Shown: positions 31,045 through 34,125 of the stretch, in pieces
Numbering within the stretch: the first letter of the stretch is position 1
Layout: each line of letters begins with the position of its first letter
NCBI GenBank assembly: GCA_011050015.1
Contig: DRGP01000182.1
Coordinates: forward strand, 1-34,125
Direction: 5' to 3'
Origin: Leeuwenhoekiella sp.
Lineage (GTDB): Bacteria > Bacteroidota > Bacteroidia > Flavobacteriales > Flavobacteriaceae
DNA length: 34,125 nt
Translations under genes and position numbers: made by a program
The notes under the pieces: model-generated
The model's input: the letters and a program-made list of their open reading frames with translations, nothing else
Database searches by the model: none
Told to the model about the DNA's origin: nothing

Positions 31045-33444
31045 ATGCTTAAAAATTATCTTAAAATCGCCTTGCGGAATATCTGGAAGAACAAACTCTT
31101 CACCACACTCAACGTTGCCGGACTTGCAATCGGGATTTGTGTGTGCATTATCCTTTTTGCCCATGTTTCTTATGAACTGAGCTTTGACCAGATGTACAGC
31201 AATGCCGATAATATCTACCGGGTCAATATGAAAACGACGGCGGAATATAATTATGAGACCTGGCCAGAACTCCCCAATTCAGTAGGCCCTGCTCTGGATC
31301 GGGATATTCCGCAGGTCAAAATGACTACGCGGCTTATCAAGGATGATTTTGGCGCCACGGCCTCCCTTAAAACCGGGAATAAAAACTTTACTGAAAACAG
31401 GCTTTATCTGGCTGATTGCACCATTTTTAAGATGTTCAATTTTGAATTTTTGGAGGGAAATACCAAAAACCCGTTTGCAGGGCCAAAATCCATCGTTCTT
31501 TCTCAATCTGCCAAGGAACGCTTGTTTAGCAATGAATCAGCTTTAGGCAAGATCATTTCGATAAACAACCGCGACAGTCTTCAGGTTTCGGGAGTTTATA
31601 AAGACCTGGCCAAAAACAGCGTGATCGACTGCAACATGATCTATAATATCATGGACTCGTGGATGGGGAAAAATGTTTACTGGAGCAATGCAAGTTATGA
31701 GACCTATGCCCTGCTGCAACCCGATGCCAATATTGCCGAAGTGCAAAAACAGGCCTCTGGCCTGATCGACAAGTATGTGGAAAAGGACAATCAATATTTC
31801 ACCAAATTCCATTTCCAACCGTTAACTAAAATTCATCTGTATTCCACAGACCTCGGGGAAAGTTACACCTCAAGGCTGGGGAGCATTTCGCAGGTTAAAA
31901 GCCTCATTTTCCTCTCTATCCTTGTCCTGCTCATCGCCTGCATCAATTATATGAACCTGGCCACAGCGCATTCTCAAAAACGTGCAAAAGGCATCGGGAT
32001 GAACAAGGTTCTGGGCGCAAATAAAGGCCAAATGTTGGCGCTTTTCTATATAGAAACCGGGATTTTGACATTTATCTCCATTGGTATCGGTTATGCCGGC
32101 GCATTTTTGGCGCTCCCCCTGTTCCAAAACATTACGGGCAGTATGCTCAGTTATACCGATCTGTATTCCTTTCCAATTCTAATCGCCCTTTTTGTGATCT
32201 GGCTTTTGGTGACGGGTATTGCGGGCAGTTATCCGGCCATTTCCATGTCGCGCATTTCGCCCTTGGCATTAATGAACAAAACCAAACAAAAGCACGGTGT
32301 GGCGGATCTGGTACGTAAAGGACTGGTCGTCTTCCAGTTTGCTGCTTCCATTATCTTGATCATAGCCGTGACCGTAATCCTACAGCAAATGGATTTTATA
32401 AAAAATAGAAATTTAGGGTATAACCCAAACGGAATGGTGGCACTTTCTGTGAAATCGGCACAGAGCAAACGACAGATCCAGAATGTCATTAACGCTCTAA
32501 AGAGTCAGGCTGGCATTGCTAATGTTTCGGCGGTGCAGACCATCCCCGGTGATAACGAGAGCGGAAAAACGGTCTATAAGTTCCTGACTGATAAAGAGGG
32601 ACTCCCCGTGCAGACCAGCCGCACCGATGGGGACATTATAAAAACCATGCAACTACAACTTCTGGCGGGCAGCGACCTACCGGAAACCCTTGCAAAAGGC
32701 GATACCACCTGTTACACACTGATCAACGAAAATATCGCATCATACCTGGGCTTTAAAACCCCGGAAGATGCCGTTGGCAAATTCATCAAAACCGAAATGG
32801 GGGACCGATCAATCGTGACGGGCGTGGTCAAAAACTTTAATTACCGCTCCTTAAAAGAGGATATCGGCGGTTATATGTACTACAAAATGAACGATGGCCC
32901 CGAATCAATCCGGACGTTGCTGGTACGTTACAACACCCAAAACCTTCCGCAGCTGATAGACCAGTTGCACAAGACCTTTAATGACCATTTACCAAATTCG
33001 GCCTTTGATTATCAGTTTTTGGACACTCATGTGGAAAAACTATACGTTTCCGAAGAGCGCACGGCAAGCACGGCTACAGTTTTTTCGGTATTGGCCATTT
33101 TTATTGCCTGTCTTGGGCTTTTTGGCCTGGCCGCATTTACGGCAGAGCAGCGTACCAAAGAAATCGGTGTTCGCAAGATTTTAGGCGCAAGCGTTACCAG
33201 CGTTGCCCGACTGTTGACCAAAGATTTCCTGAAACTTGTTCTGGTCTCCTTTGTCATCGCAGCCCCCGTCGCCTGGTGGCTTATGCACCGGTGGCTGCTC
33301 GACTTTGCCTACCGCACGACCATTAATTGGTGGGTCTTTGCTCTTGCGGGATTAGCGGCAGTTTTAATCGCCATGCTTACCGTGAGCTTTCAAGCGATCA
33401 AAGTGGCGGTGGTAAATCCCGTGAAAAGCTTAAGAACCGAATGA
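31045..33444 (+). CDS. FtsX/MacB-type ABC permease, array member P7
   Basis: This 799-residue permease has the standard two-module layout. Its second coupling helix is canonical (TKEIGVRKILGA, about 703-714), but the first reads AKGIGMNKVLGA (about 313-324), with Glu replaced by Gly and Arg by Asn at positions held in all other members. The first half may therefore bind the ATPase differently. The gene is richer in G and C than P5; the line 31261-31320 is 55% GC. The tail VNPVKSLRTE is shared. The start MLKNYLKIALRNIWKNKLFT fits the family. Confidence 0.9.
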   Translation: MLKNYLKIALRNIWKNKLFTTLNVAGLAIGICVCIILFAHVSYELSFDQMYSNADNIYRVNMKTTAEYNYETWPELPNSVGPALDRDIPQVKMTTRLIKDDFGATASLKTGNKNFTENRLYLADCTIFKMFNFEFLEGNTKNPFAGPKSIVLSQSAKERLFSNESALGKIISINNRDSLQVSGVYKDLAKNSVIDCNMIYNIMDSWMGKNVYWSNASYETYALLQPDANIAEVQKQASGLIDKYVEKDNQYFTKFHFQPLTKIHLYSTDLGESYTSRLGSISQVKSLIFLSILVLLIACINYMNLATAHSQKRAKGIGMNKVLGANKGQMLALFYIETGILTFISIGIGYAGAFLALPLFQNITGSMLSYTDLYSFPILIALFVIWLLVTGIAGSYPAISMSRISPLALMNKTKQKHGVADLVRKGLVVFQFAASIILIIAVTVILQQMDFIKNRNLGYNPNGMVALSVKSAQSKRQIQNVINALKSQAGIANVSAVQTIPGDNESGKTVYKFLTDKEGLPVQTSRTDGDIIKTMQLQLLAGSDLPETLAKGDTTCYTLINENIASYLGFKTPEDAVGKFIKTEMGDRSIVTGVVKNFNYRSLKEDIGGYMYYKMNDGPESIRTLLVRYNTQNLPQLIDQLHKTFNDHLPNSAFDYQFLDTHVEKLYVSEERTASTATVFSVLAIFIACLGLFGLAAFTAEQRTKEIGVRKILGASVTSVARLLTKDFLKLVLVSFVIAAPVAWWLMHRWLLDFAYRTTINWWVFALAGLAAVLIAMLTVSFQAIKVAVVNPVKSLRTE

Positions 33445-33472
33445 AAATCAGACAAAAAACAATCAAAATCGG

Positions 33473-33493
33473 CTTATTTCAATCAAAAATCGA
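33473..33493 (+). repeat. Conserved 21-base permease leader block, copy before P8
   Basis: This block is identical to 20414-20434 before P3 and ends 6 bases before the P8 ATG. The rest of the spacer (33445-33472) also carries ATCAGACAAAAAACAATC, similar in style to the leader of P5. Confidence 0.85.
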
Positions 33494-33499
33494 ACAATC

Positions 33500-34125
33500 A
33501 TGATTAAAAATTATTTCAAAATCGCGTGGCGCAGTCTATGGAAGAACAAACTTCAGACTTCCATTAACTTGATGGGTTTAACGGTGGGTACCGTGTGCTG
33601 TTTAAGTATTCTAACCTATGTCATTGCCCAATTTGGGTATGATAAACAATTTGCGGATTCCTCATCACTTTACAGGATAAAAACCGTAATCGATGAAAAC
33701 GAAAATGGAAATCCCTCAGCCGGGAGCTCCCCTCCTATTGCATTTGCCCTAAAAGAAGATTATCCCGAAGTTTCTGAAGTGTGCCGCGTGGTGTATTTCG
33801 GAGAAGGGAATGAAGGACTTTTACGTGCAACAGATAGCGACAAATCCTATTTTGAACCTCGTGGATATATAGCAGATTCCACTTTCTTTAAACTGTTTAA
33901 TTATCCTTTTTTGGAAGGAAAGCCGGAAGGGGCGCTAAATGCGCCTAATACTGTAGTACTTTCCAATACGCTGACAAAAAAGATTTTCGGAAATAAAAGC
34001 GCACTGAATAAAACCTTGATTTTGGGAAGTGGCGACCAGCAACAGACCTTAACCGTAACAGGTGTTTTTCAGGATGACTTTGGTAAAACGCACCTCAACC
34101 CCAATTATATCCTAACGATGAATAC
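33500..34125 (+). CDS. FtsX/MacB-type ABC permease, array member P8 (cut by window edge)
   Basis: An ATG at 33500 opens a frame that runs for 208 codons to the right edge. It begins MIKNYFKIAWRSLWKNKLQT, the array signature, with TM1 at about 20-42. The first periplasmic domain follows, with ALKEDYPEVSEVCRV, DSTFFKLFNYPFLEG and LTKKIFGNKSALNKTL, all of which have counterparts in P1-P7. No FtsX module is reached. It shows that the array continues past the window, so eight is a minimum. Confidence 0.9.
   Translation, partial: MIKNYFKIAWRSLWKNKLQTSINLMGLTVGTVCCLSILTYVIAQFGYDKQFADSSSLYRIKTVIDENENGNPSAGSSPPIAFALKEDYPEVSEVCRVVYFGEGNEGLLRATDSDKSYFEPRGYIADSTFFKLFNYPFLEGKPEGALNAPNTVVLSNTLTKKIFGNKSALNKTLILGSGDQQQTLTVTGVFQDDFGKTHLNPNYILTMN

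Noticed and set aside
1-34125. CRISPR arrays, tRNA or rRNA genes, insertion sequences and phage genes
   Set aside because: No regularly spaced repeats, no tRNA- or rRNA-like sequence and no transposase, integrase or phage structural gene was recognised on either strand.

Overview
The window looks like chromosome from a marine-type member of the Flavobacteriaceae (Bacteroidota). The evidence is an AT-leaning composition, genes without clear Shine-Dalgarno sites, an arabinose operon headed by a Nudix-type (NrtR family) regulator, a DUF2807/GIN-domain secreted protein, and several ~800-residue FtsX/MacB permeases of the kind common in this phylum. This placement is inferred from gene style; no rRNA or other marker gene is present.

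Region 1 (1-5875) is an L-arabinose catabolic locus. Ribulokinase (araB), ribulose-5-phosphate 4-epimerase (araD), a sodium/solute symporter and L-arabinose isomerase (araA, cut by the window edge) are read leftwards as one operon. A divergent Nudix/winged-helix regulator (AraR-like) lies across a 502-bp AT-rich gap. The symporter gene carries an in-frame TAA at codon 395 of about 549, so it is broken, read through, or miscalled in the assembly.

Region 2 (5963-9861), separated from the regulator by a hairpin between convergent genes, is a three-gene leftward operon for a periplasmic molybdenum aldehyde oxidoreductase resembling E. coli PaoABC. Its subunits are a molybdopterin subunit, a Tat-targeted 2x[2Fe-2S] subunit, and an FAD subunit with an extra four-cysteine [4Fe-4S] signature.

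Region 3 (10148 to the right edge) appears to be one functional unit. An NtrC-type response regulator and its histidine kinase are transcribed leftwards. Divergently, an HlyD/RND-type adaptor, one MacB/LolD-type ATPase and at least eight tandem FtsX permeases run rightwards, with a secreted GIN-domain protein inserted after the third permease. The divergent intergenic region holds two TGTTC/GAACA palindromes and a -24/-12-like element just upstream of the adaptor gene. This suggests that the regulator drives the transport array through sigma-54. Each permease has two FtsX/coupling-helix modules, so each looks like a fused MacB dimer; one ATPase and one adaptor would then serve many alternative cores. 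No TolC-like outer-membrane partner is in the window.

Small palindromic repeats are scattered in the gaps of region 3. These include a 32-bp GACCTCACAGG palindrome in two places, C/G-rich mini-elements that contain the stop codons of the adaptor and ATPase genes, and a TCCCGATA palindrome. Permease termini and some spacers are conserved at the DNA level, which points to duplication and exchange within the array.
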